Shown here: positions 56,107 through 64,000 of the stretch, piece after piece
How positions within the stretch are numbered: position 1 is the stretch's first letter
Layout of the letters: the number at the start of each line of letters is the position of its first letter
Assembly: GCF_024807225.1 (NCBI RefSeq)
Contig: NZ_JANUCO010000001.1
Coordinates: 1,922,001-1,986,000 of the forward strand
Length of the DNA: 64,000 bases
Direction: 5' to 3'
Source of the DNA: Chryseobacterium ginsenosidimutans
GTDB taxonomy: Bacteria > Bacteroidota > Bacteroidia > Flavobacteriales > Weeksellaceae
The notes under the pieces: model-generated
The model's input: the letters and a program-made list of their open reading frames with translations, nothing else
Told to the model about the DNA's origin: nothing
The model's database searches: none
Position numbers and translations under genes: made by a program

Positions 56107-56514
56107 ATGAAAAATCTTTTTTTAAGTGTATGTACAGCAGTAGTTTTGGTTTCTTGTGGAGCGATGGGTTCTTCTGCTTCAAAAGTAGGTAAAGCACAGC
56201 CTTCTCTTGCAGGTACAAAATGGGCATTGGCCGATAATGTGAAAGGGAAAATTCCTACATTGAATATTGAAGGTGAAAAAATAAGCGGAAATGCAGGATG
56301 CAACAATTACTTCGGGACAGCTTCAGTAGATACTTCTACGGGTAATTTTGCTGCCGGACAAATGGGTTCTACGAGAATGGCTTGCGATAATATGAGTGTG
56401 GAAAAAAACTTTATGGATATGGTAGGGAAAGCTAATAAATATGTAGTGAACGGAAATGTTCTGGAATTGTACAAAGACAATCTTTTATTATTGAAATTCA
56501 ATAAAGCTGAATAA
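56107..56514 (+). CDS. META/HslJ-domain lipoprotein
   Basis: A 135-residue protein with lipobox VVLVSC (Cys at about residue 18), a short Ser/Lys linker and one META domain. SLAGTKWALADNVKGKIPTL, ISGNAGCNNYFGTASVD and STRMACDNMSVEKNFM (two Cys) are the family hallmarks of HslJ, an outer-membrane protein linked in E. coli to heat shock and novobiocin resistance. The start at 56107 gives the best signal peptide, preferred over codons upstream. Monocistronic with a strong terminator. Confidence 0.85.
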   Translation: MKNLFLSVCTAVVLVSCGAMGSSASKVGKAQPSLAGTKWALADNVKGKIPTLNIEGEKISGNAGCNNYFGTASVDTSTGNFAAGQMGSTRMACDNMSVEKNFMDMVGKANKYVVNGNVLELYKDNLLLLKFNKAE

Positions 56515-56517
56515 AAC

Positions 56518-56546
56518 AAAAGGAACTCAATTGAGTTCCTTTTTTA
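56518..56546 (+). terminator. Terminator after the META-domain gene
   Basis: AAAGGAACTC pairs with GAGTTCCTTT around AATT, followed by T residues. The minus-strand acidic gene stops 15 bases further on and may share it. Confidence 0.85.
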
Positions 56547-56560
56547 TGTTTAGAGTGTTA

Positions 56561-56800
56561 TTAATCTTCCTCTTCTTCGTCGTACTTAGCCAACTCTTCA
56601 TCACACCATTTAAACGCAGCTTCTACCACTTTTGTAGCCTCGTCTGCCATAGTTTCTTCATCATCACCTTCCAAATCATCTAACCACTCAACTTCTTCTT
56701 CCTCAACGTTTAAGATAAATCTTGGGTATTCTGTATGAACTACGAATAGATCTTCTGGAAATTCCGAATTATCTGCTAATAAAAACTTTGGTAATTTCAT
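56561..56800 (-). CDS. Small highly acidic protein
   Basis: A 79-residue cytoplasmic protein without signal or membrane segments. Residues 33-60 (VEEEEVEWLDDLEGDDEE) and the C-terminus (KYDEEEED) are dense in Glu/Asp. The N-terminus MKLPKFLLADNSEFPEDLFVV looks folded. Not recognised as a named family. It could be a nucleic-acid mimic, a chaperone-like partner or a ribosome-associated protein, but none of these is supported beyond charge. Confidence 0.65.
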   Translation of the reverse strand: MKLPKFLLADNSEFPEDLFVVHTEYPRFILNVEEEEVEWLDDLEGDDEETMADEATKVVEAAFKWCDEELAKYDEEEED

Positions 56801-56838
56801 TTTTCTAATGTTTTAACTTTGAATCAAAGATAATAAAA

Positions 56839-58158
56839 TTATTGATATTTGTTCTTGTCGATCTTAATTTTTTGTAAAACTTTATGCCTTGTTAATGTAG
56901 TTTTTTGTAAAGTATCTTTCGGCTTGAAAGTCAGGTGAATATCAGGATTTATGGTACTTGTCAACTCAGCGACTTGTACCTTGTCAAGATCTTCTGTGGT
57001 TTCCAGATAAAACTGTAACGGAACTTTGTCGAGCTTCTCAGATTGTAGAAATTGTTTCATCTCTTTTCTGTTTTCAAGATAGTTTCCTTTGGAAAGCCAA
57101 GTGAAAAGCATTCCCGACAGAATACTTAAAAATCCTATTGAATAAACTTTAAGACCAAATAGTTGGAATAGTTTCCTGAAATAAATCAACCAAATAGGAA
57201 GGCTGAAAGGCGCCATCAATCTGTAATCTATCGCATTGACAGGATAAACATATTGTACAAAATAAGAGCAAATAATACCTGAAATACTTAAAAAAACAAA
57301 GAAAAACTCTGTTTCTGATAGTTTATATTTCACAAAAAGATAAATAATTAAAAGAATATTTAAAAAGCCGATTCCGTAAATCGCGTAATTAATCATTCCT
57401 CCACCCGGATTTGCAATATGAATGAATGGATTAAACGTTGTACATAATCCCTGAAACAACTCAACCAATAATTTCGAAGTCGGATATAAACCTATTGTTA
57501 AAGCATCTTTTACATAATTTTCATTAAAATAATCGATGAATAATAATTTATATAAAACCACAAAAATACCACCAATAATTCCGGAAATGATAAAGGTTTT
57601 AGAATATTTTCTCTTCCAGAAAACCAATCCGAAAAGTCCGGTTCCGCCAATAATAAAAAGCGAACTGTATCTGATGTTATACAATGCTATTAAGCTTAAT
57701 GAAAGATAAAAAATAGCTTTTCCTTTTTCTAATTTTCCGGTAATAATTAATGATGAAACATATAAAAATAATATGACAAAAGGCAAGATTAAAGCCTCAC
57801 TCATGGTATAAGAAAAGATCGAAAGAAAACTAAATAAGGCACATAAAAGGATAGATTCTTTAAAGAAAAACTTCTTTTTCCATGTAAAGAAAATAATGAA
57901 AAGAAACGCTGAAATTCCCACAACTTTGCTGCCCCAAAATTCATCAAAACCGAAAAAAGTAAAAAACTTAATGCTTAAAGGATATCCTAAAGGCGTAGTC
58001 GTATTATCGATCGTCGGAAAAACGTGCGCAAACCTCATGTATCGGATAGAATCCGGATTGGTGCGTCCTTTTTCATTGAGTAAAAAACGCAAAATGGTCA
58101 TCACTAAAGTAATGATGACCAATGATATCTGAATATATTTTTCTTTAAATTTTATCAA
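56839..58158 (-). CDS. Multi-helix membrane protein, GT-C glycosyltransferase-like
   Basis: A 439-residue protein with about ten transmembrane segments between residues 10 and 360, then a soluble tail (about 370-439). The N-terminal loop NPDSIRYMRFAHVFPTIDN has the Asp-x-x-x-Tyr placement seen at the active site of GT-C transferases that use polyprenyl-phosphate sugars, and PLGYPLSIKFF follows. This is a weak inference from topology. No glycan cluster is adjacent. It could equally be a polysaccharide polymerase-like or unclassified membrane protein. Confidence 0.6.
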   Translation of the reverse strand: MIKFKEKYIQISLVIITLVMTILRFLLNEKGRTNPDSIRYMRFAHVFPTIDNTTTPLGYPLSIKFFTFFGFDEFWGSKVVGISAFLFIIFFTWKKKFFFKESILLCALFSFLSIFSYTMSEALILPFVILFLYVSSLIITGKLEKGKAIFYLSLSLIALYNIRYSSLFIIGGTGLFGLVFWKRKYSKTFIISGIIGGIFVVLYKLLFIDYFNENYVKDALTIGLYPTSKLLVELFQGLCTTFNPFIHIANPGGGMINYAIYGIGFLNILLIIYLFVKYKLSETEFFFVFLSISGIICSYFVQYVYPVNAIDYRLMAPFSLPIWLIYFRKLFQLFGLKVYSIGFLSILSGMLFTWLSKGNYLENRKEMKQFLQSEKLDKVPLQFYLETTEDLDKVQVAELTSTINPDIHLTFKPKDTLQKTTLTRHKVLQKIKIDKNKYQ

Positions 58159-58228
58159 GGTTGAAGTTATTAGATTACAGATTGTAGGTTTAGAGCCTAA
58201 ATTTATAACTTCTAACTCAACTTAAAAA

Positions 58229-59123
58229 TTATTTTGAAAACATTTTAGCAACTTTTTCTGCTTTTTTGCCATCAGAGTAGTCGTAGAAACCTTCTCCGGA
58301 TTTTACGCCTAATTTTCCTGCCATTACCATGTTTACCAACAATGGATTCGGCGCATATTTAGGATTTTTGAAACCTTCGTACATTACATTTAAGATCGCT
58401 AAACAAACATCCAGACCGATAAAATCTGCCAATTGAAGCGGTCCCATCGGATGAGCCATTCCCAATTTCATTACCGTATCGATTTCCTCAACACCTGCAA
58501 CACCGTTGTAAAGCGTCTCGATCGATTCGTTAATCATCGGCATTAAGATTCTGTTGGCCACAAAACCAGGGTAATCATTCACTTCTACAGGCACTTTTCC
58601 TAATGTTTTGCTCATTTCGTAAATGGAGTCAAAAGTTTCTTTAGAAGTAGAGTAGCCTTTGATGATTTCAACCAGTTTCATGATCGGAACCGGATTCATA
58701 AAGTGCATTCCGATTACTTTATCAGCTCTTTTTGTAGAGGCTGCAATTTTAGTAATAGAAATTGATGAAGTATTCGTTGCCAAAATACAGTTTTCAGGAG
58801 CAAACTGATCCATCTGACCGAAGATTTTCAACTTCAGTTCCTGATTTTCTGTAGCTGCTTCCACGATAAGATCAGCGTTTCCAACAGCATCCTGAAGCGC
58901 CGTAAAAGTCGTGATATTTCCTAAAGTTTCAGCTTTTTGTTCTTCCGAAAGGTTTCCCTTTGCAATTATTCTGTCAAGATTGGTAGTAATGGTTTTCAGA
59001 CCTCTGTCTAAAGCTTCCTGTGATACATCTACCAAATTCACTTTAAACCCGCTTTGTGCGAAAGTATGTGCAATACCATTTCCCATGGTTTCCTGCTCCG
59101 ATAACTACAATGTTTTGAATCAT
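58229..59123 (-). CDS. hbd: 3-hydroxybutyryl-CoA dehydrogenase, frameshifted by one base
   Basis: Reduces acetoacetyl-CoA or oxidises 3-hydroxyacyl-CoA in fatty acid metabolism. The ATG at 59123 reads MIQNIVVIGAG and then breaks. The NAD motif continues in the next frame as TMGNGIAHTFAQSGF. Deleting one T of 59089-59091 gives a normal 297-residue enzyme with motif GAGTMGNG. Further landmarks are MHFMNPVPIMKLVEII (catalytic His), EVNDYPGFVANRIL and MGPLQLADFIGLD. The gene is probably intact in vivo, since the extra base belongs to the recurrent GGTTC to GGTTTC class. Upstream lies a small exported-protein gene. Confidence 0.88.
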
Positions 59124-59143
59124 TTTTCCTTATTTAATTTTAA

Positions 59144-59557
59144 TTATTTATTATTGATAAGCGTTAAATTTCTTGCGTTAGAAAGATCGGCTTTTTTTAC
59201 CATTTGGGTTTCATCAAAAGTTATATTTCCGTCTCTGTTGGGCTTTCTCATTTTGTTTTGACTATTCACGGCAGCTCTTAAACCTTTCATAAATTTAACT
59301 TTCTGTTTTTTTGAAAATCCGTCGGTTCCGATGTAGATATTAAACTCGCCTTCTCTTCCCAAACCGCTTTGTCTGTAGGTTTCGAAGCTTTTTATTTTAT
59401 TCTTTTTCTGAAATTGGGTTATATAATCCATCACCGGCTTATCCGATGGAGTTCCGCAGCAAATGCTGTGATAGCCAACTTGCAGATAGTTTTCACTTTT
59501 TTGAGCAAAGAATAATACTGAGCTGAATAATGCTATTGTTACTATTATTTTTTTCAT
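59144..59557 (-). CDS. Small exported protein of unknown function
   Basis: A 137-residue protein with a signal peptide (about 1-18, ending LFFAQ). The mature part has adjacent Cys in HSICCGTPSDKP and a basic C-terminal half (KKQKVKFMKGLRAAV). It is not recognised. It ends 21 bases before the 3-hydroxybutyryl-CoA dehydrogenase start and may be co-transcribed with it, although no functional link is apparent. Confidence 0.6.
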   Translation of the reverse strand: MKKIIVTIALFSSVLFFAQKSENYLQVGYHSICCGTPSDKPVMDYITQFQKKNKIKSFETYRQSGLGREGEFNIYIGTDGFSKKQKVKFMKGLRAAVNSQNKMRKPNRDGNITFDETQMVKKADLSNARNLTLINNK

Positions 59558-59588
59558 TTTTAATGGTTTTAAAATTAAGCTTTAAATT

Positions 59589-60467
59589 TTACTTATTAAA
59601 ATAATCCCAGACCGTCTTTGAAATGTCCGAAATCATCTTGCAGTTCACAACATCCGTTTCCGTTGAGTTACTGACAAATACAGCTATTGCATAATGCTTG
59701 CCATTTGGTAACGTGACGATGGCAATTTCGTTTTCTGCGCCCGTTAAACCTGCATCATTTTTCCCAGAAGATCCCGTTTTTCTTGCAACAGGCGTATCTT
59801 TTGGAAGTTGTTCAACCAATTTATTTTTTCCTGTAGAAGTTGACAACATCACTTTCATTAAATAATCCGTCGATTTTTTTGACAATAATTTTTTGTCATA
59901 AAACTTTTTCAGAACATCAACGGCTGCAGTCATTGTACTGTAATTTTCATATTGAGCTTTCCAGTCTTTGTGCATTGCCGCTTCATTGTATTTAATCTGA
60001 AAACCTTTAACACCTTTAGAATCCATGAATTTCTGAACGGTTTTTGTTCCGCCCAATAATTTCAGCATGATGTCGCAACCGTTGTTATCGCTTTTTGCCA
60101 CGGTAAGTTCGAGAATTTCACTTAACGGAACTTCAACACCTCCGTTTGGATATTTATCTCGAAGAGGAGACCACGTGTTTTCCAGCAAATTCGATTGATC
60201 CAGCAAAATTTTCTGGTCTAACGAAAGTTTTCCTTTATCCACATAATCCAAAATCGCTGCTGCAATATGAAACTTGAAAACACTTTGCATCGGCAATTTT
60301 TTATCTGCATTTTTATTGTATTTAAAGCCATTTTCAAAGCCCAAAACAGAAACTCCGACTGTTGCTTTTTTATCTTTAATAATGGAATTGATTTTTTGTT
60401 CTAAAGCTGATTGTTGCGCGAAAGTAAACGCCGAAATCAAAAGAAATAATAGTCCGATTTTTTTCAT
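59589..60467 (-). CDS. bla: Class A beta-lactamase, CIA/CGA-like subclass A2
   Basis: Periplasmic serine enzyme hydrolysing beta-lactams. The 292-residue protein has a signal peptide (about 1-18, ending FAQ). Motifs: SVFK at residues 62-65 with the nucleophile Ser62, SDN at 126-128, the omega-loop Glu162 in NEAAMHKD, and KTG at 230-232. The overall wording (TGAENEIAIVTLPNGKHYAI, NSTETDVVNCK) strongly resembles chromosomal enzymes of Chryseobacterium such as CIA and CGA. No mobile element, integron or regulator adjoins it, so I consider it intrinsic. Spectrum cannot be deduced from this sequence alone. Confidence 0.93.
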   Translation of the reverse strand: MKKIGLLFLLISAFTFAQQSALEQKINSIIKDKKATVGVSVLGFENGFKYNKNADKKLPMQSVFKFHIAAAILDYVDKGKLSLDQKILLDQSNLLENTWSPLRDKYPNGGVEVPLSEILELTVAKSDNNGCDIMLKLLGGTKTVQKFMDSKGVKGFQIKYNEAAMHKDWKAQYENYSTMTAAVDVLKKFYDKKLLSKKSTDYLMKVMLSTSTGKNKLVEQLPKDTPVARKTGSSGKNDAGLTGAENEIAIVTLPNGKHYAIAVFVSNSTETDVVNCKMISDISKTVWDYFNK

Positions 60468-60506
60468 AATATTTTGTTGAATGATCTGGTTAAAATAAAA
60501 GTCAAA

Positions 60507-60542
60507 AAAATAAATCCCTCTTAGAAACTAAAAGGGATTTGC
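60507..60542 (-). terminator. Terminator after the GH5 gene
   Basis: On the minus strand AAATCCCT pairs with AGGGATTT around a loop of about a dozen bases, followed by A then T residues. Confidence 0.7.
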
Positions 60543-60558
60543 AATTTAAGATTTTTTC

Positions 60559-62281
60559 TTATTTCACTTCAAAATAATTCAGGTTAACGCCGTCATTTTC
60601 GAAATAGATTCTGATTTTGTTTTCTCCTTTTTTAAGGTTAATTCCTTTTGCAGAAGCGGTTTTCCAAGTTTCATTTCCGGCTGTTGAACTTAATGAAACG
60701 ATTGCCAATTGCTTTCCTGAAGCATCTTCAATCCTGATTTTTGCATCGTTGCTGCTTGCATATTTGATGTCAAAAGTATAGGCTTTATCGGCTTTTGAAT
60801 TGATGGTATATTGAATCCATTCTCCGCTTTCCGTTTTTCCGACGTAATATTGGTTGTCTTTTGATTTATAAATATCAACACCATCATTTCTCAGTTGATT
60901 TCCTGAGTTCCATTCAGATCTTTTTGCCGCGTCGCTTACCCAAAGATTGATGAAATCTTTGTCTAAATAAGCCGAACCCATTCTTCCCAAATCATAATCT
61001 GTCGCGGAGATTTTTCCCGGAGCCAGAAGATTTTTGAAAGGTTTTGTAGAAACCGTCTGTCGTTTGTCTGAACATCGCATCAATAATGTCATTTTTTATT
61101 TCAGTATTGCTGAATTTATAATTGTCTGCGATTTGCATTAATGCTTTTTTTGCAAACTCTTTTGAAGGTTTTTCACCGCCGTTTTTCCAGTAATCTAATA
61201 ATTTTTGATATTCAGGAGTGATTTTTACGTTGGTAATTCCTGCAATATTGTCGATTTTTTTCATGGGCCAGAAAGCGTAGCCGATATTATGTTTATCCAA
61301 AAGCTGAATCAGCTCTGTAAACCAAACGTTAGAATTTTCCCCAGTTTCTCCCAACCAAATCGGGATATTATTTTTTTCTCTTAAATCTAAAGCAAATTTC
61401 AGCGTTTCATCATTATTATAGTTCCAGTATTTATGGAAACTAAAAACCATATTGTTATCCCAAAGTGGCGTTAAACCGTTGTAATTATTTCCCCATCCGT
61501 TTCCTTCGATAATAATAATGTGTTTTTTATCAACCGTACGAATCGCTTCTGTAATGTCTTTCTGCAATTTCCAAAGTGGAGCATTCGACATTTCATCTGT
61601 TCCGTTCGGATTTTTTCCTGTGAAATTAATGTTCGGCTCGTTAATCAAATCATAACCTCCAATCCAAGGTTCATCTTTATATCTTTCAGCTAATTTTTTC
61701 CAGAGAGCGATTGTTTTTTTCTGATTTTCTTCGCTTTCCCAAAGTGATTTTTTAGTTTTATCGTTATCGGAAATATTCACGTCATTGCCTTGTCCACCCG
61801 GAGCTGCGTGAAGATCTAAAATCAGATACATTTTATTGTCAGCGCACCATTTCAAAAGATCATCGGTCATTTTAAAACCTTCTTCCAGCCAAGTATTTTG
61901 TCCTTTTTTAGATTCTTTTTCAATCGGTAACGTGTACAAATTATAATGCATCGGAAGCCTGATCGAATTGAATCCTGCCTTTTTCAAAAAGTCAATATCC
62001 TGTTTTGTGATACCGTTTTTTAAGTAAGCTTTGTAGAATTCATTCATTCCGTCTTCACTGACCAACTCTGCAATTTTTTCTTTGATTTTGTATTGCGGAC
62101 CGGCAAAATCAGCGGTTTTCAGCATATATCCTTCCTGCAACATCCATCCTCCTAAACCGAGACCTCTTAATTGGATATTTTCACCTTTATCGTTTACAAT
62201 TTTCTGACCGTTTGTTTTTAAAAGTTGTGATGTCCCAAATTGAGACAATAAAAAAGCGGATAATAGGATGACTCTTTTCAT
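60559..62281 (-). CDS. Secreted GH5 endo-glucanase with C-terminal CBM6-like domain, frameshifted by one base
   Basis: Signal peptide about 1-18. The GH5 barrel has the acid/base Glu215 in DLINEPN and the nucleophile Glu311 in WLGETGENSN, plus HAAPGGQGND and FSFHKYWNY. The frame breaks after RQTTDGFYK. Deleting one A of 61050-61052 continues GSTKPFKNLLAPGK and reaches a domain (about 440-573) with YDLGRMGSAYLD, YYVGKTESGEWIQYTI and KKGENKIRIYFE, typical of CBM6/35 carbohydrate-binding modules. The corrected protein is 573 residues. Degrades a beta-glucan, probably exported. Monocistronic. Confidence 0.88.
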
Positions 62282-62503
62282 AGTAGTTTAATTATTTAAA
62301 TATTATGGGGTTGTTTTAAGAATTATCGTTTAAAGTATTCACAAATATATTTAAAAATTATTGAATAGAAATTAAAAATATGAATTGTAATTAAAAACTG
62401 AATGAGGAGTTCATTTCGTAGAAATATGTATTGTTAAAAGATAAAAAATATTGTTGAGAAAGCGGTTTAAATTTTGGTTAAAGCCAATTGAGGATATTAA
62501 ACG

Positions 62504-62534
62504 AAAAAACGGGCAAAAGCCCGTTCCTATTGAT
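62504..62534 (-). terminator. Terminator after the Gfo/Idh/MocA gene, dispersed type
   Basis: On the minus strand, ATCAATAGG, then AACGGGC, a TTTT loop, GCCCGTT and T residues. It shares flank and stem with 554-584. The rest of 62282-62582 is AT-rich with a TTATTTGTGAAATATTCGTG repeat fragment near 62550 and no gene seen. Confidence 0.85.
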
Positions 62535-62582
62535 ATAACTGTTGTGTTATTTGTGAAATATTCGTGTTTAAAAAAACAAAAA

Positions 62583-63545
62583 TTAAGAAATCAATTTCAT
62601 AATCTCCAAAGCCACTTTTAAAGCTTCCGTTCCGTCTTCAAGAGAAACTTCAACATGTTTATCTTCGATAATAGAATCTGCAAAAGCATTTAATTCATCC
62701 AAAATCGCATTATTAGGCTGAATATTTGGATATTCAAATAAAATCTGATTTTTTTCTCCATCGGCATTTTCAATGATCATATCAAATGGAGTAGGGTTTT
62801 CAGGGGCATCTTTCATGCGGATAACTTCTGCCTTTTTCTCAAGGAAATCAACGGAAATATAAGCGTCTTTCTGGAAAAAACGGCTTTTTCTCATTCCTTT
62901 CATCGAAATTCTGGAAGTTGTAAGATTGGCAACACATCCGTTTTCAAACTCGATTCTGGCATTGGTGATATCCGGAGTTTTACTTACCACACAAACACCG
63001 CTTGCATGAATGTTTTTAACTTTAGACTTTACAACGCTCAGTAAAATATCCAAATCGTGAATCATTAAATCCAACACAACAGAAACGTCTGTTCCGCGAG
63101 GATTAAATTCCGCCAATCTGTGAATCTCAATAAACATCGGATTTTTAATGAAATCTTTTGTCGCCATAAAAGCTGGATTATATCTTTCAACATGTCCAAC
63201 TTGCGCTTTAATGCCTTTTTCCTGACATTTTTGTAGAATTTCTTCTGCCTGTTCAAGAGTTTGGGTTACCGGTTTTTCGATGAAAAAATGAAGCCCTTTT
63301 TCAATAGCTTTTAACGCATAATCGTAATGATAAAGGGTAGGAGTCACAATATCCAACATCTCGATCTGATCAAGCAGTTCATCAAAATTCTCAAAATATT
63401 TATAGCCTAATTCGGCTTCCAATTTTCTCCCGTTTTCTACATCTTTATCGTGGAAACCTACAAATTCATATTTATCCGACTGGTTCAAAAGTCGCAAATG
63501 TATCTTTCCCAAATGTCCGGCACCTACCAAACCTGCTTTTAACAT
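62583..63545 (-). CDS. Gfo/Idh/MocA-family NAD(P)-dependent oxidoreductase
   Basis: A 320-residue protein with a Rossmann N-terminal domain (GLVGAGHLGKIHLRLL at residues 5-20). The Glu-Lys-Pro motif FIEKPVTQTLEQAEE (about 93-107) has the catalytic Lys, and the C-terminal alpha/beta domain has HDLDILLSVV (about 168-177). Members act on sugars, inositols or cyclic acetals; the substrate is not determined. It stands alone, with a promoter region shared divergently with pcm. Confidence 0.88.
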   Translation of the reverse strand: MLKAGLVGAGHLGKIHLRLLNQSDKYEFVGFHDKDVENGRKLEAELGYKYFENFDELLDQIEMLDIVTPTLYHYDYALKAIEKGLHFFIEKPVTQTLEQAEEILQKCQEKGIKAQVGHVERYNPAFMATKDFIKNPMFIEIHRLAEFNPRGTDVSVVLDLMIHDLDILLSVVKSKVKNIHASGVCVVSKTPDITNARIEFENGCVANLTTSRISMKGMRKSRFFQKDAYISVDFLEKKAEVIRMKDAPENPTPFDMIIENADGEKNQILFEYPNIQPNNAILDELNAFADSIIEDKHVEVSLEDGTEALKVALEIMKLIS

Positions 63546-63663
63546 GCTGTATTTAATTTTTGTAAATATAATAATTTTAAAGATTCGGAAACAGATGATA
63601 GTTTTTAGGTTGATAAATAATAATTGTTTTTTTACTTTTGTAAATTACACCTAATAACTATTA

Positions 63664-64000
63664 ATGATGCAGGACTCGTTTGTACATAAAGGAAAAAGAA
63701 AAAACTTGGTTGATTATCTTCGAAACAAAATCGGGATTTCGGATGAACATGTACTTTCGGCAATGAATGAAGTTCCGAGACATCTTTTCATAGAAAGTAT
63801 TTTTGAGGATTTCGCTTATGAAGACCGTGCTTTTCCGATTTTGGCGCATCAGACGATTTCGCATCCTTCAACCGTTGCCGAACAATCTGAATTGTTGCAG
63901 GTAAAGCAAGGCGAAAAAATTCTTGAAATAGGAACGGGTTGCGGTTATCAGACTGCAGTTTTATTAGCCATGAAAGCTTTGGTGTATACCGTTGAAAGAC
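63664..64000 (+). CDS. pcm: Protein-L-isoaspartate O-methyltransferase, 3' end missing
   Basis: The frame from the ATG at 63664 (a second ATG follows directly) is open to the window edge, 112 residues. It reads VPRHLFIES, AHQTISHPSTVAEQSELLQV and then the SAM motif KILEIGTGCGYQTAVLLAM, the hallmark of PCMT, which repairs isoaspartyl residues in aged proteins. The C-terminal part lies beyond the window. Divergent from the oxidoreductase gene; the spacing of 118 bases leaves room for two promoters. Confidence 0.9.
   Translation, partial: MMQDSFVHKGKRKNLVDYLRNKIGISDEHVLSAMNEVPRHLFIESIFEDFAYEDRAFPILAHQTISHPSTVAEQSELLQVKQGEKILEIGTGCGYQTAVLLAMKALVYTVER

Overview
The window is ordinary chromosome from a Flavobacteriia (Bacteroidota) bacterium, most likely a Chryseobacterium or close Weeksellaceae relative. 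The signs are the AT-rich sequence, promoters of the TAnnTTTG type, weak Shine-Dalgarno signals, a PorT/SprT type IX secretion gene next to menG, an epimerase-type threonine dehydrogenase, and a class A beta-lactamase resembling the CIA/CGA enzymes of Chryseobacterium. I see no prophage, insertion sequence, CRISPR array, tRNA or rRNA gene.

Layout. 1-4530: end of a ChaN-like gene, a secreted peptide-deformylase-like protein with an altered metal ligand, a Pth2-type peptidyl-tRNA hydrolase, an SGNH hydrolase, a lactonase-type beta-propeller and a repeat cluster. 4532-13017 (minus): lipB and a complete trp operon, trpE-(S23-type four-helix gene)-trpG-trpD-trpC-trpF-(unknown gene)-trpB-trpA, preceded by a clear attenuator whose leader peptide carries three consecutive Trp codons. 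13218-19532: small lipoprotein, cytochrome c, rlmF, lysS, cydAB. 19762-28367: gyrB, two DUF3857/transglutaminase-like exported proteins (the second lacks catalytic residues), a tandem pair of DUF3298-type lipoproteins, a lipid kinase. 28719-35252: dctA, ggt, threonine dehydrogenase, a degenerate NodB-like protein, a membrane metallophosphoesterase. 35322-42432: KAS III, an anchored protein, menG, porT, a coiled-coil gene with zapA, a probable 6S-type RNA, rny, an MFS transporter. 42603-54841: an orphan double-glycine six-cysteine peptide, purB, purL, barstar-like and GGCT-like proteins, dnaN, pheT. 54920-64000: exported and membrane proteins, 3-hydroxybutyryl-CoA dehydrogenase, class A beta-lactamase, GH5-CBM6 glucanase, Gfo/Idh/MocA oxidoreductase and the start of pcm.

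Two window-wide patterns stand out. First, nine single-base frameshifts break eight genes, including essential gyrB twice. Every one is explained by one extra base turning GTTC into GTTTC (GAAC into GAAAC on the other strand), whichever way the gene points. This looks like a systematic sequencing or assembly error, and the genes are probably intact in the organism. Second, intergenic gaps hold several dispersed repeat families: hairpin elements with conserved ends and exchangeable cores, a roughly 160 bp element with terminal inverted repeats, and low-complexity tracts that have entered trpA, trpF, trpG and purL in frame.

The strongest regulatory system is the trp attenuator (12863-13005): leader peptide, alternative pairing and a 14-bp terminator can all be read from the sequence. 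The other items most worth following up are the altered secreted deformylase, the orphan cysteine-rich double-glycine peptide and the RNA between zapA and rny.
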